DNA of 39,674 nt from contig JAIYDC010000082.1 in assembly GCA_027487685.1 (NCBI GenBank), positions 1 through 39,674 on the forward strand, read 5' to 3'. Positions 16,800 through 26,382 of this stretch are shown in pieces. Made by a program: the position numbers and the translations under genes. Position 1 is the stretch's first letter. The number at the start of each line of letters is the position of its first letter. The DNA comes from Pseudomonadota bacterium. Lineage in GTDB: Bacteria > Bdellovibrionota > Bacteriovoracia > Bacteriovoracales > Bacteriovoracaceae. The notes under the pieces were generated by a model. The model saw only the letters and a list, made by a program, of their open reading frames with translations. It searched no databases and was not told the origin of the DNA.

Positions 16800-19049
16800 C
16801 TAGAGCTTTTGGAGCGGGGCGAACTTGACCATGAATTTCTTCTTAATTCCATCTCGGAAGAGGATTGTGACCTTTTCGTCCTGTCCTAGGCCCTCGGAGT
16901 CCAGTACGGTTCCTTCACCGTAGAGAGCATGCAAAATTTTCGAGCCTGAAGTATAATTCGACCCGATCGTGGCAGGACGCTTTGTGTGATAAACCTTCTC
17001 ACGGTAGAAAACACTGTCTTCAGCATCGGCCGAGACTCGCTGATCAAAGTCGTCGAATGAACGCGAGTACATCTGAGTGGCATCTCGCTGAGAACCCGTC
17101 TGATAAAAATCCCAGCGGTAGTACTTTTCCGGAATCTCATGGAGGAACTGGCTCGGCCCGTTGAATTTAAGACTACCCCAAAGTAGTCGGCCCTGAGCGA
17201 AGGTGATGGTCAGCTGCTTCATCGCTCGAGTCATTGCAACATAGAAGAGGCGACGTTCTTCCTCGATAGCTGTTGGCCCGATTTCAAGGCTTTTATAAGA
17301 AGGAAAGATATTCTCTTCAACTCCAATGAGAAAAACATAGGGATATTCGAGACCCTTTGAACCATGAACGGTCATGAGAGACACTTGCTCGCCAGATGTT
17401 TCCTCAGTAGAAGTATCAAGAGTTATGGCCTCAAGGAACTTTGTAAGGTTAGCCTCAACTTCGGTGTCCTCAAATTGCTTGATGGCACTCATCAGTTCCT
17501 CGAGGTTTTCCAGCCGAGCAGCTCCTTCATAACTTTTATCTGCCCGAAGGACTTCGAGGTAACCGGACTCGTTTAGGAGTTTCTCATAGCTAAAACTCGG
17601 TGACTGGTTCTGAGACTCAAGGACTTGAACCTCCTGAGTCAAATGGACGAGCTGATTAATGGCGCTAGAAACTTTACCGGAGAGAGAAAGGTGACGGAAT
17701 TCCGATGGCGACTCAGCAATTTTTTCAATGAGTTCAAAGAGAGATAAGCCAAGTCGAACGGCTTCGTCCTCTAACTTGCGCAGTGACGTCGCGCCAACAC
17801 CTCGAGCTGGTGTGTTAATGATCCGAGTCAGAGCGAGGGAGTCTTTTTTGTTAACTACGACTCGCATATACGAGATCATATCTTTAACTTCTTTACGGTC
17901 ATAAAACTTGATGCCGGCCACAACCCGGTAGGGAAACTTCTCCTTCCGAAGAGCGTCCTCGATAGTTCGTGAGTGGGCGTTATTTCGATAGAAGACTGCG
18001 ATGTCCTTAAGGGAGACTCCTCCGTTGTGGAGTCGACGTATCTCAAGACCAACGAACTCGGCCTCGGCTTTGTCGTCGCGGCACTCGACAATCCGAATTT
18101 CGTCACCCTCGGCGTTATCGGTCCACATCTGCTTCCCCTTACGGGCAACGTTGCGGGCGATAACTTCGGTCGCTGCTTCGATGATTTTTTTTGAAGACCG
18201 ATAGTTCTGTTCTAGCTTTATAAGCTTCGCTTCAGGAAAAAAACTCTCGTAGTCGAGGATGTTTCGAATGTCTGCGCCCCGCCAGCTATAAATCGACTGG
18301 TCTTCGTCCCCGACAACACAGACGTTACGGTGCCCCTGGCTCAGTTGATGGATAAGATCGAACTGGGCCCGGTTTGTGTCCTGGTACTCATCGACAAGGA
18401 CGTAGCGGAACTTTTGTTGATACTTAACTAGGACCTCGGGGAAGGAGCGAAAGAGGTTGAGTACACCCGTGATGAGACCTCCGAAATCAAGGGCATTGCT
18501 CCGGTGGAGTTCAGCTTCGTACTCCATGAAAATATCGAAGAGACGTTTGTCTTCAGCAAATTTTTCGACCTCTGCAGATCGAGGAAGTCCCATATAGTAG
18601 CCCAGGTTCTTGAGACCATCAATAAAGGCTGCAACAGTATAGGGAGAGAGCTCTTTATGGTTAATCCCTCGTTTGTTTAAAAGCGCCTTGATGATGGACT
18701 GGGACTCTCCGTCATCGTAGATGGTGAAGTTCCGAGAAAGTCCGAGATAAGTCGCCTCCATTCGGAGCAGTTTTGCGCAGAAAGAGTGAAAGGTCGTTAT
18801 ATTTAAAGCGCCTACGTTAATCTGAGTGTTTGCAGAAAGGCGCTCACGCATTTCTCGAGCGGCTTTATTAGAAAATGTCACGGCGAGAATCTGATATGGG
18901 CCGATGCGCTTTTCCTCTAGCAGGTACTGGATACGTGCTACGAGAGTACGGGTTTTCCCCGAGCCAGCACCGGCAAGAATCATTACAGGCCCGTCAGTAA
19001 AGAGCACGGCCTGCCGCTGAGATTCATTTAGAAAATCGAGGTTCATCAT
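16800..19049 (-). CDS. UvrD/PcrA-type superfamily 1 DNA helicase
   Basis: A 749-residue 3'-5' DNA helicase acting in repair and in clearing proteins from DNA. Motifs in order: Q motif LNESQRQAV, Walker A AGAGSGKT (26-33), Ia TFSNKAAREM, Walker B with VLVDEYQDTNRAQ, motif III VVGDEDQSIYSWRGAD, motif IV EQNYRSS, motif V LMTVHGSKGLEYPYVFLIG, motif VI YVAMTRAMKQL. The C terminus (GEGTVLDSEGLGQDEKVTIL) matches the Tudor-like RNA-polymerase-binding tail of PcrA/UvrD. Length is usual. The ATG overlaps the glmS stop by 4 bases. PcrA and UvrD cannot be separated by name here, so no symbol is given. Confidence 0.95.
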   Translation of the reverse strand: MMNLDFLNESQRQAVLFTDGPVMILAGAGSGKTRTLVARIQYLLEEKRIGPYQILAVTFSNKAAREMRERLSANTQINVGALNITTFHSFCAKLLRMEATYLGLSRNFTIYDDGESQSIIKALLNKRGINHKELSPYTVAAFIDGLKNLGYYMGLPRSAEVEKFAEDKRLFDIFMEYEAELHRSNALDFGGLITGVLNLFRSFPEVLVKYQQKFRYVLVDEYQDTNRAQFDLIHQLSQGHRNVCVVGDEDQSIYSWRGADIRNILDYESFFPEAKLIKLEQNYRSSKKIIEAATEVIARNVARKGKQMWTDNAEGDEIRIVECRDDKAEAEFVGLEIRRLHNGGVSLKDIAVFYRNNAHSRTIEDALRKEKFPYRVVAGIKFYDRKEVKDMISYMRVVVNKKDSLALTRIINTPARGVGATSLRKLEDEAVRLGLSLFELIEKIAESPSEFRHLSLSGKVSSAINQLVHLTQEVQVLESQNQSPSFSYEKLLNESGYLEVLRADKSYEGAARLENLEELMSAIKQFEDTEVEANLTKFLEAITLDTSTEETSGEQVSLMTVHGSKGLEYPYVFLIGVEENIFPSYKSLEIGPTAIEEERRLFYVAMTRAMKQLTITFAQGRLLWGSLKFNGPSQFLHEIPEKYYRWDFYQTGSQRDATQMYSRSFDDFDQRVSADAEDSVFYREKVYHTKRPATIGSNYTSGSKILHALYGEGTVLDSEGLGQDEKVTILFRDGIKKKFMVKFAPLQKL

Positions 19050-20857
19050 TCTACTGTGACCGACTTTGCGAGATTGCGAGGCTTGTCAATGTCAGTACCC
19101 TTGAGCTTCGCGATATGATAAGCGAGGAACTGGAGGGCGACGTTTACCAAGAGCGGGCTTAGGTTTGGAAGACCCTTGAAGTCGATGCCAATGTACGCAT
19201 CGGCCAGTTCTTCGAGCTCGGAATTATCCTTAGGCCCAATAACCACAATGAGGCCTCTGCGGGCCTTAACCTCTTCAACGTTAGAAACGGTCTTATCGAG
19301 AAGCTCAGGACCAACAATAGCAATGTTTACGAGATTCTCATCGATCAGGGCAATAGGCCCGTGCTTCAACTCGCCGGCGGCATAGCCTTCAGCGTGGACA
19401 TAAGCTATCTCCTTGAGCTTTAGAGCACCCTCAAATGCGATAGGAAAGTACTTCCCCCGGCCAGTAAAGATGAATCCTTTCTTGGTATATATCCTCTCAG
19501 CGACGGCACGGATAGGCTCTGAATGCTCGCAAAGATCAGCGATCCGAGTCGACAGCAGTTTGAGTTCGCCAAAAAGAGTTGGGTCGTCGAGAGTGCCTTC
19601 CATCGCCCGGCTCATGAGGTACCCAGTCAAGCCCATGAGCGTGAAAGCTTTAGTAGAGGCAACTCCGATCTCTACCCCGGCATGGATGAGGAAATTCTTG
19701 TCGGCGTTACGGAAAAGAGTCGAGCCTTCAACGTTGACAATAGCGTACGTAGGTATACCTTTCTCTTTGCACAGTTCCTGGCAGGCGAGGGTATCGGCCG
19801 TTTCACCGGACTGGGAGATAAATAGTCCAATTTCTTTCTTCCGCAAGATGGGGTTCCGGTAACGAAACTCGGAGGCGATATCAACGGTCGCACGCTGTCG
19901 GTTGATTTGCTCGAAGAAGTTCTTAATCACAAGGCCAGCATGCCAAGCAGTACCGCAGGCGGTCACATGCCATTCGTCGCAACTGAAGCCGGCAAGTTCA
20001 TTCAGGACCTTGCGTCCATCGTTCTTAATATAATAAGCGGCCAGCTTATCGATGAGAGCAGACTGCTCGTGAATCTCCTTGAGCATATAATGCTGGTAGG
20101 GCCCTTTTGTGGTCGCGTCCATCGCCATGGAGTTACTCTGAAACTTATAACGAGTGGACGGAGAAAGGTCGAGTTCGTAGAAATTTAGAGCTACATCACC
20201 TGAGGTGGGTACGCCTTCGCAGATAACCCCGTCCTGCGGGAAGTAGATTGTGGGAGCAAAGCCTACAAGGGCAAAGGGGTCAGACGAAACGTAGGCTTCG
20301 CGAAGCTCCTTGTTCTCACCGACAACGAGGGGTGCGGAGCGTTTAACTGCGTAGAGCTTATCACTCGCTCTCTCCATAATCACAAAAGCCGAATTTCCTG
20401 TGATGGTGCCGAAGGCATGGGAGATCGCCTTAAGGGTAGAGAGACCTTGTTTGTGGAACTTAGTCAGGAGCACCAGGAAGACCTCAGAATCGGTCTGAGA
20501 CTTAAAGGCGAATCCCTCGGAGATGAGATCTTTTTTAAGAGCAGCAGCGTTTTCGATAATGCCATTATGGACAACAGCAAAAAGATCATTCCCATGCGGA
20601 TGAGCGTTATCGGTGGTCACAGCACCATGAGTGGCCCATCTCGTATGGCCGATGCCAGTATGGGATGAGGGTTTCTGGGTTGTGATAAGTTCTTTAAGAT
20701 TTTCGAGCTTCCCCTCTTTTTTTAGGATCTGAAGCTCATTGTTGATTTTCAGGCATATTCCGGCCGAGTCGTAACCACGGTACTCGAGCCGGGAAAGTCC
20801 TTCGATGATCGGGCCGACTGAATTATTAGGGCCCGAATAGCCTACTATTCCGCACAT
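19046..20857 (-). CDS. glmS: glutamine--fructose-6-phosphate aminotransferase (isomerizing)
   Basis: A 603-residue enzyme making glucosamine-6-phosphate from fructose-6-phosphate and glutamine, the first step to UDP-GlcNAc. The start is fixed at 20857 because the nucleophile must be Cys1 after Met removal (MCGIVGYSGP) and GGAG lies 7 bases upstream; the frame extends four codons further. The N-terminal class II glutaminase domain includes HTRWATHGAV and VVHNGIIENA. Two SIS sugar-isomerase domains follow (SQSGETADTLA; ELKHGPIALID), and the C terminus PRNLAKSVTVE is canonical. It follows glmU by about 120 bases, so both steps of the pathway are encoded together. No glmS ribozyme is apparent upstream. 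Confidence 0.97.
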   Translation of the reverse strand: MCGIVGYSGPNNSVGPIIEGLSRLEYRGYDSAGICLKINNELQILKKEGKLENLKELITTQKPSSHTGIGHTRWATHGAVTTDNAHPHGNDLFAVVHNGIIENAAALKKDLISEGFAFKSQTDSEVFLVLLTKFHKQGLSTLKAISHAFGTITGNSAFVIMERASDKLYAVKRSAPLVVGENKELREAYVSSDPFALVGFAPTIYFPQDGVICEGVPTSGDVALNFYELDLSPSTRYKFQSNSMAMDATTKGPYQHYMLKEIHEQSALIDKLAAYYIKNDGRKVLNELAGFSCDEWHVTACGTAWHAGLVIKNFFEQINRQRATVDIASEFRYRNPILRKKEIGLFISQSGETADTLACQELCKEKGIPTYAIVNVEGSTLFRNADKNFLIHAGVEIGVASTKAFTLMGLTGYLMSRAMEGTLDDPTLFGELKLLSTRIADLCEHSEPIRAVAERIYTKKGFIFTGRGKYFPIAFEGALKLKEIAYVHAEGYAAGELKHGPIALIDENLVNIAIVGPELLDKTVSNVEEVKARRGLIVVIGPKDNSELEELADAYIGIDFKGLPNLSPLLVNVALQFLAYHIAKLKGTDIDKPRNLAKSVTVE

Positions 20858-20926
20858 GAGTATCTCCAAAATGACAGTTACAACTTAAGGGCACCAATCT
20901 ATCATTTCACGAGAGATCTTACAAAT

Positions 20927-20959
20927 GCTTCCCTCTCCCAAAGAGCGGGAAAGGGAAGC
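20927..20959 (-). repeat. hairpin between glmU and glmS
   Basis: GCTTCCCTCTCCC and GGGAAAGGGAAGC form a 13-base stem with one mismatch around a 7-base loop. On the minus strand it is followed by ATTTGTAAG rather than a T run, so it is a weak terminator at best. It could limit read-through from glmU or stabilise the glmU mRNA end. Confidence 0.5.
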
Positions 20960-20976
20960 GCTTTACGCGGAGTTTC

Positions 20977-22383
20977 TTATGCCTTCTTAGTCTTCAGGAA
21001 ACGTCGAGCGGCACCATCTTTTGTGACTTGAGGAGCGCGCGCGATCCCGAAACCGCCGGCGGGGACATCTTTAGTTATCGTCGAGCCGGCGGCGATGAAA
21101 GCATCGTCGCCAATAGAAACGGGAGCTATCATCTGGCAGTCCGAGCCGATGAAAGTATTACGACCAATGAGAGTTTTATGTTTATTAACTCCGTCATAAT
21201 TGCAAGTGACGAAACCACAGCCGATGTTGGTATTTTCGCCGATCTCAGCGTCACCTACGTAAGAGAGATGGGAAACTTTCACGCCCTTGGCAAGTTTCGA
21301 CTTTTTGACTTCGACGAAATTTCCAATTTTCGATTCAGTCCCGATTTCTGCTCCTGTGCGGAGTCGTGCCATAGGACCTATGGTCACGGCCTCATGGACG
21401 AGTGCGCCTTCGAGATAGCTGTGGGCGAGAATCTCTGAGCCGGCACGGACCTCGGAATCTCGAATGAATGCACCAGATTCGATAACCACCCGATCTCCGA
21501 TGTTCGTATGACCAAGTAGAGTCACATTAGGGTAGATAATGGAACCCGGACCTATGGTGACAGCTTGGTCTATATGAACCGTCCCGGGGTTGAGAAATTC
21601 TACTCCCTCCAGCATGAGGCGTCGGAGCTTGCGGATTCTAAGAAGGGTCGTCACTTCGGCCAGCTGCTCGAGGGTATTGATTCCCAGAAACGGCTCTTCC
21701 GATGGAAACTTCACCGGCCGCACGCTAAATTGATCCTGAAACAGGTCTGTGAGGTAAAACTCTCCAGACTTATTATCGTTTCGGATAGAACTCAGGACCT
21801 CACGAACATGCTGAGTACGCAATATATAGAATCCGGAGTTCACTTCCAAAACACGCCTCTCAGTGTCCGTGGCGTCCTTCTCTTCGACAATGTGAAATCC
21901 TGGATGACTACGAAGGATGCGTCCATATCCTTTCGGATTCCTGGCATCAAAAGTCGCAGCAACGCCTACGAGAGAGGAATCGGCCTGAAGGGCGGCGAAG
22001 AGAGTCCGGAACTCGGAGGACTGAATTAGAGGAGTATCAGCGCAAGCGACGAGAGTATAGTCGTAGTTCCAAAATTGCGGGAGATCGTCGAAGCAAGCTT
22101 TGAGAGCGTCGGCGGTGCCCTTCTGTTCTCGCTGCCACGCCGTTCGGATGACCTCGCGCTTGGGGTGATTACTAAGCCATGCCTCCACAAGTTCCTTCCT
22201 ATGACCAACGACAAGACCCACCTCGGCAACGAGGCCAGACTCTTGGGCGAAGCCTATGGCGGCGTCAACGACATAGTCAAGAAGGGCCTGTCCTGCGGTG
22301 CGGGCGAGTGCCTTAGGGGTATCAATTTTCATTCTTGTTCCCTTGCCGGCGGCAAGGATTACCAAACCAATTGTATCAGCCAT
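20977..22383 (-). CDS. glmU: bifunctional UDP-N-acetylglucosamine pyrophosphorylase/glucosamine-1-phosphate acetyltransferase
   Basis: A 468-residue enzyme that acetylates glucosamine-1-phosphate and then transfers UMP to give UDP-GlcNAc for peptidoglycan and lipopolysaccharide. The N-terminal nucleotidyltransferase has LAAGKGTRMK and the UTP-binding region around QREQKGTADALK. The C-terminal left-handed beta-helix carries hexapeptide repeats with NFVEVKKSKLAKGVKVSHLS and GCGFVTCNYDGVNKHKT, canonical for the acetyltransferase site. The ATG at 22383 is preferred to an upstream TTG because AAGGT lies 8 bases before it. It is the first gene of the long minus-strand run and diverges from lon. Confidence 0.96.
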   Translation of the reverse strand: MADTIGLVILAAGKGTRMKIDTPKALARTAGQALLDYVVDAAIGFAQESGLVAEVGLVVGHRKELVEAWLSNHPKREVIRTAWQREQKGTADALKACFDDLPQFWNYDYTLVACADTPLIQSSEFRTLFAALQADSSLVGVAATFDARNPKGYGRILRSHPGFHIVEEKDATDTERRVLEVNSGFYILRTQHVREVLSSIRNDNKSGEFYLTDLFQDQFSVRPVKFPSEEPFLGINTLEQLAEVTTLLRIRKLRRLMLEGVEFLNPGTVHIDQAVTIGPGSIIYPNVTLLGHTNIGDRVVIESGAFIRDSEVRAGSEILAHSYLEGALVHEAVTIGPMARLRTGAEIGTESKIGNFVEVKKSKLAKGVKVSHLSYVGDAEIGENTNIGCGFVTCNYDGVNKHKTLIGRNTFIGSDCQMIAPVSIGDDAFIAAGSTITKDVPAGGFGIARAPQVTKDGAARRFLKTKKA

Positions 22384-22602
22384 GTGATCTACCTTTTTGA
22401 TCCAAAACTTCAAGCATCTGAATAAGCTTAAAACTAAACGAAAAAGACCGGAGAAGCCTAGTGAAATGTTTGCGTATGTATTGAGACTTTGGCTTCTTTT
22501 TTCTTCATTTTACATGAAATACCTTTAAAGCGCTTCAGCAAATATCCCGAACTAGGCTTTGCAAACCTATGATGGAAGAGACCACGCTAGAGGAGTGTAA
22601 GT

Positions 22603-25032
22603 ATGGTGACAAATTACGAGGGCGAAGCGATTGAGTTCAAGGAACATCTCCCTCTCCTACCTGTTCGAGATCTAGTTGTATACCCATTCATGATCCTTCC
22701 CCTTTTTGTCGGGCGTGAGACTTCAATCCGTGCTGTCGAAGAGGCGTTGAATAATACAGACCGACTTATCCTTCTCTCTTCGCAGAGGGATATAACTGCT
22801 GAGACTCCAACACCGTCGGAGATCTACGAACTTGGAACCGTCGCGATGATCATGCGCATGCGCAAGCTCCCGGACGGAAGGATTAAAATCCTCATCCAGG
22901 GCCTCGCGAAAGCGCGGATCAAAGAGTTTGTTTCGATGGAACCGTTCTACCAAGTAAAGGTAGAAAAGTTAGAGGCCCAAGTTGTAACCGCCGCGCCGGC
23001 AACAATCGAAGCGCTAGCAAGAACCGTGAAAGAGAACCTGGAAAAAGTAATATCTTTGGGGAAACTTTTATCCCCGGACATCCTCATGGTTCTTGAAGAT
23101 ATCCAGGATCCCGGTCGCCTGGCCGACCTCGTCGCCTCAAACCTAAACCTAAAGGTTCAGGATGCACAGCGCGTACTGGAGATCCAAGATTCGGTTGAGC
23201 GGCTAGGGCACATTAATCAGGTTCTCTTGAAAGAACTAGAAATCCTCTCCCAACAGGCAAAAATTAAGAGCCAAAAAGATGACCAAAAAGGCCAGAAAGA
23301 CTTCCTACTGCGGGAACAAATCAAGGCCATGAAACAGGAGCTCCACGACGAGTCTGCAGATAAAAACGATGAGTTCTCGGAGCTGCGAGAAAAACTTCTC
23401 GCCAAGAAGTTACCGGCCGAAGCTGAGAAAGAAACAATTAAGCAACTTGGCCGACTAGAACGTATGCACCCGGATTCCTCCGAGGCCAGTATTCTTCGAT
23501 CCTATCTCGAGTGGATCACAGATATTCCTTGGACGGATGAATCGAAGGAGGTGACAGATCTTCAGTTCGCTAGAGGTGTTCTCGACGATGACCACTTCGA
23601 TCTTGAAAAAGTCAAAGAGCGCATTTTGGAATACCTCGCAGTACGTACACTCAAGGGTGGCGCGGCTAAAGGTCCAATCCTTTGCTTCTCCGGACCTCCA
23701 GGGGTTGGTAAGACATCACTCGGGAAATCGATTGCTCGCGCCACAGGCCGGGAATTCGTCCGGATCTCCCTCGGGGGCGTCAAGGATGAGTCTGAGATCA
23801 GGGGTCATCGTAGAACTTACGTTGGGGCCATGCCAGGCCGTTTCATCCAGGCGATGAAGCAATGTAAAACAGTTAATCCTGTTATCCTTTTAGACGAAAT
23901 CGATAAGCTCGGTTCTGACTTTAAAGGGGATCCAGCATCGGCGATGCTCGAAGTTCTCGATCCGGAGCAGAATTGTACTTTCAGAGATAACTATTTAAAC
24001 ATGAACTACGATCTCTCTAAGATCATGTTCATCGCCACCGCCAACGTCCTAGAACAGATACCAGGACCCCTTCGCGATCGCATGGAGATTATTAATCTTG
24101 CGGGGTATACCCAGGAAGAGAAGGTTCAGATCTCGAAAAAGTACCTCATCCCTAAACAAATGGATGAGCATGGAATTACTGATGATCACATCGAGTTTCA
24201 TGACGAAGGTGTCGAGTGTGTCATCTCGGGCTACACGCGGGAAGCGGGTCTTAGAAACCTTGAGCGCCAAGTCGGTGCGCTCTGTCGGAAGGTAGCAAAG
24301 AAGATTGCATCCGGTGGACATGAAAAAACTCACATCTTCTCTAGTACCGTAGAAGACCTTCTTGGTCCACCGCTGTACTCCCATGAAGATTCTAATGAGT
24401 ACGATGAGGTTGGTGTAGCTACAGGTCTTGCTTGGACTGCAGCTGGTGGTGAGATTCTGCATATCGAAGCGACAAAGATGAAGGGCCGTGGAATAACTCT
24501 TACGGGCCAGCTCGGCGACGTCATGAAAGAATCAGCCCACGCAGCACTAGGTTTCGTACGTAGCCACGCCCGCGAACTTGGGATTGAGGAAAAATTCTTT
24601 GAAGAAAACGAGATACACATACATCTGCCTGCAGGCGCCATACCGAAAGATGGGCCGTCAGCGGGAATTACTCTCGCTACGGTGATCACGTCACTGCTGA
24701 CAAATTCTTATATCAGTAAGGATATAGCGATGACCGGTGAGATTACTTTAACCGGTAAAGTGTTACCGGTAGGCGGCATTAAGGAAAAGGCATTAGCGGC
24801 GATGCGAGCAGGAATTGAGACGATCATCATTCCGTGGAAGAACCAAAAGGATCTACTAGAAATACCGGCAGAGTACCGGAAGAAGATCACCTTCGTCCCA
24901 GTGAAGAATATCCAGGAAGTTCTCTCGATCGCTTTAGTGGACTGGAACGGTCAGTTGAACCTCGACCAGACCAAACGGAAAGACAACGCAGATAAAAAAC
25001 CGAAACCGAAAGGCGAACGAGTAGCGGCTTAG
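22603..25032 (+). CDS. lon: ATP-dependent Lon protease
   Basis: An 809-residue Lon (LonA type), which unfolds and degrades damaged and regulatory proteins in the cytosol. Domains in order: N-terminal substrate-binding LAN domain (about 15-205), coiled-coil linker, AAA+ module with Walker A GPPGVGKT (364-371) and Walker B VILLDEIDKLG, and the C-terminal protease with Ser686 (PKDGPSAG) and Lys729 (GGIKEKALA). These lie 43 residues apart as in E. coli Ser679/Lys722. The Lys-rich tail is an addition. GAGGAG lies 8 bases before the ATG. The 220-base divergent region with glmU shows no clear heat-shock promoter. Confidence 0.97.
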   Translation: MVTNYEGEAIEFKEHLPLLPVRDLVVYPFMILPLFVGRETSIRAVEEALNNTDRLILLSSQRDITAETPTPSEIYELGTVAMIMRMRKLPDGRIKILIQGLAKARIKEFVSMEPFYQVKVEKLEAQVVTAAPATIEALARTVKENLEKVISLGKLLSPDILMVLEDIQDPGRLADLVASNLNLKVQDAQRVLEIQDSVERLGHINQVLLKELEILSQQAKIKSQKDDQKGQKDFLLREQIKAMKQELHDESADKNDEFSELREKLLAKKLPAEAEKETIKQLGRLERMHPDSSEASILRSYLEWITDIPWTDESKEVTDLQFARGVLDDDHFDLEKVKERILEYLAVRTLKGGAAKGPILCFSGPPGVGKTSLGKSIARATGREFVRISLGGVKDESEIRGHRRTYVGAMPGRFIQAMKQCKTVNPVILLDEIDKLGSDFKGDPASAMLEVLDPEQNCTFRDNYLNMNYDLSKIMFIATANVLEQIPGPLRDRMEIINLAGYTQEEKVQISKKYLIPKQMDEHGITDDHIEFHDEGVECVISGYTREAGLRNLERQVGALCRKVAKKIASGGHEKTHIFSSTVEDLLGPPLYSHEDSNEYDEVGVATGLAWTAAGGEILHIEATKMKGRGITLTGQLGDVMKESAHAALGFVRSHARELGIEEKFFEENEIHIHLPAGAIPKDGPSAGITLATVITSLLTNSYISKDIAMTGEITLTGKVLPVGGIKEKALAAMRAGIETIIIPWKNQKDLLEIPAEYRKKITFVPVKNIQEVLSIALVDWNGQLNLDQTKRKDNADKKPKPKGERVAA

Positions 25033-25120
25033 TAAAAGGTTGTCGTAATCGAACATCCTTCTAGTTGAGCTATGCAGGAATGTATGCAAGCCCAAGCAAG
25101 GGATTGGTAGAGATTAATCT

Positions 25121-25148
25121 TTGCCCTGCTGGTTCGCGGGTCTATTAT
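25121..25148 (+). promoter_or_regulatory. sigma-70-type promoter giving a leaderless transcript
   Basis: TTGCCC (25121-25126), a 16-base spacer and TATTAT (25143-25148). The ATG at 25155 is 7 bases past the -10 box, exactly where transcription would start, and no Shine-Dalgarno sequence precedes it. A second in-frame ATG lies at 25164. Confidence 0.45.
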
Positions 25149-25154
25149 AAGTTA

Positions 25155-26027
25155 ATGAATAGAATGATTTGCGTACTATCTTTCCTATGGATGATTCCTT
25201 TTCACTCATGGGCGAAAGAGACACTCGATCTGCGTGGAGCGATGTCTTCACCACTAAGCTCGCAAACTGAGGCCTTGCCTAAGGAAGAAGTTCGCCAAAT
25301 CCTGGCAAGATTAAACATTGAACTCACCTTCGACACAAGTTTCTTGAATGCAAGGGACATGGTTGCCTTCCCGTTACGTAAACCAGACGCTTATATTCTG
25401 AAGCCTTATGAAATGAATCGCCTGGACGGTCAGTATAGTCTTGTAATGAGCGTCGATAATGGTCAGCGTTGCTACCAAGAGGTTCAGGTTGTCACACTTC
25501 GTTCTCGTTCATATTCATCGCTTCAGTCTCTAGAGGGTAAGCGGATAGCACTTGATGATAAAAGACCCTCAGTCGTTTTCCTTCAAGGATCGCCTGTGAA
25601 GTATCATGAGATTTTTATGACGACTGATCAGAAAAAACGTATCGATGCTCTTACCACTGGAAAGGTGGATGCTCTAATCACAATTGTGAATCGTCTTCCA
25701 GGTAGAGATGATTCTTTGGAGTTCGGAGATCAGTCGCGGGACGAAAACTTCTCTCAATATAGGGTGTCTCATGTGACCGATCACAAGATCCCTTGCTGGG
25801 GCATAGCCCTCCGTCGGGGTATCCCTAATAATTTCTTATCAAAACTCCTCCTTTTTCGAAAAAATAATCCTCAGATAGGCAGACGACTCCTAAAGACAAT
25901 TGGAAATTTCGAAGATCTTCATCATGTGAATTATCTCGAATGGATCATCCTTCGTGAAAAGATGGGAAGAACCATTTATCGTCAGTTTAAATTTGGTGAA
26001 CTCGACCTGAAAGTTAAACCTCTCTGA
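25155..26027 (+). CDS. periplasmic solute-binding-like protein
   Basis: A protein of about 290 residues with a signal peptide (MNRMICVLSFLWMIPFHSWA) and a mature part like the family 3 periplasmic solute-binding fold. Supporting features are SLQSLEGKRIALDDKRPSVV (about 126-145), the usual start of the second lobe, then a segment DALTTGKVDALITIV with the 'lobe 1 return' pattern. No transporter genes adjoin it, and several such orphan proteins in predatory bacteria are not import proteins, so ligand and role are open. The start at 25155 was chosen for the signal peptide and the promoter position; the frame extends 30 codons further upstream. Confidence 0.6.
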   Translation: MNRMICVLSFLWMIPFHSWAKETLDLRGAMSSPLSSQTEALPKEEVRQILARLNIELTFDTSFLNARDMVAFPLRKPDAYILKPYEMNRLDGQYSLVMSVDNGQRCYQEVQVVTLRSRSYSSLQSLEGKRIALDDKRPSVVFLQGSPVKYHEIFMTTDQKKRIDALTTGKVDALITIVNRLPGRDDSLEFGDQSRDENFSQYRVSHVTDHKIPCWGIALRRGIPNNFLSKLLLFRKNNPQIGRRLLKTIGNFEDLHHVNYLEWIILREKMGRTIYRQFKFGELDLKVKPL

Positions 26028-26382
26028 TCAATCCCCCAAATAACTCCTGGGTTTAATGAATTCAACATAGGTGGCCCAGTTTCTTAGGATGATTGGGACA
26101 TGAGCTACAGAAGTGGGTTCTCCATCCTCCTTTCATTTCGTCAATCGCATGCTTTGGCGCTGACCGCGAAGCCCGTAATTCCACAATCCAAAAAATCAAA
26201 ACAGAATGTGGTCATTCTTGATATGCGATAAGCTATTGTCTAACTTGATAAAGCTTTAACAGGTGTTCCTCGACTTATCGTTGACTGCTCCAGTAAGCTT
26301 CAGACCACTATTTACTTAGAACTATGGACAATGGAAAATAGAGTTCTAGCGAAACATTGACTCCAAGACAAAGTAAGCAATT
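26028..26382. other. intergenic region with no visible gene
   Basis: About 355 bases, AT-rich towards the right. No RNA gene, repeat or strong promoter was seen. The gene at 26383 also lacks a clear Shine-Dalgarno sequence, so its promoter remains unidentified. Confidence 0.5.

Noticed and set aside
20858-20976. glmS ribozyme upstream of glmS
   Set aside because: The gap of about 120 bases holds only a simple hairpin; it does not match the double-pseudoknot core and the taxon is not one where I expect it.
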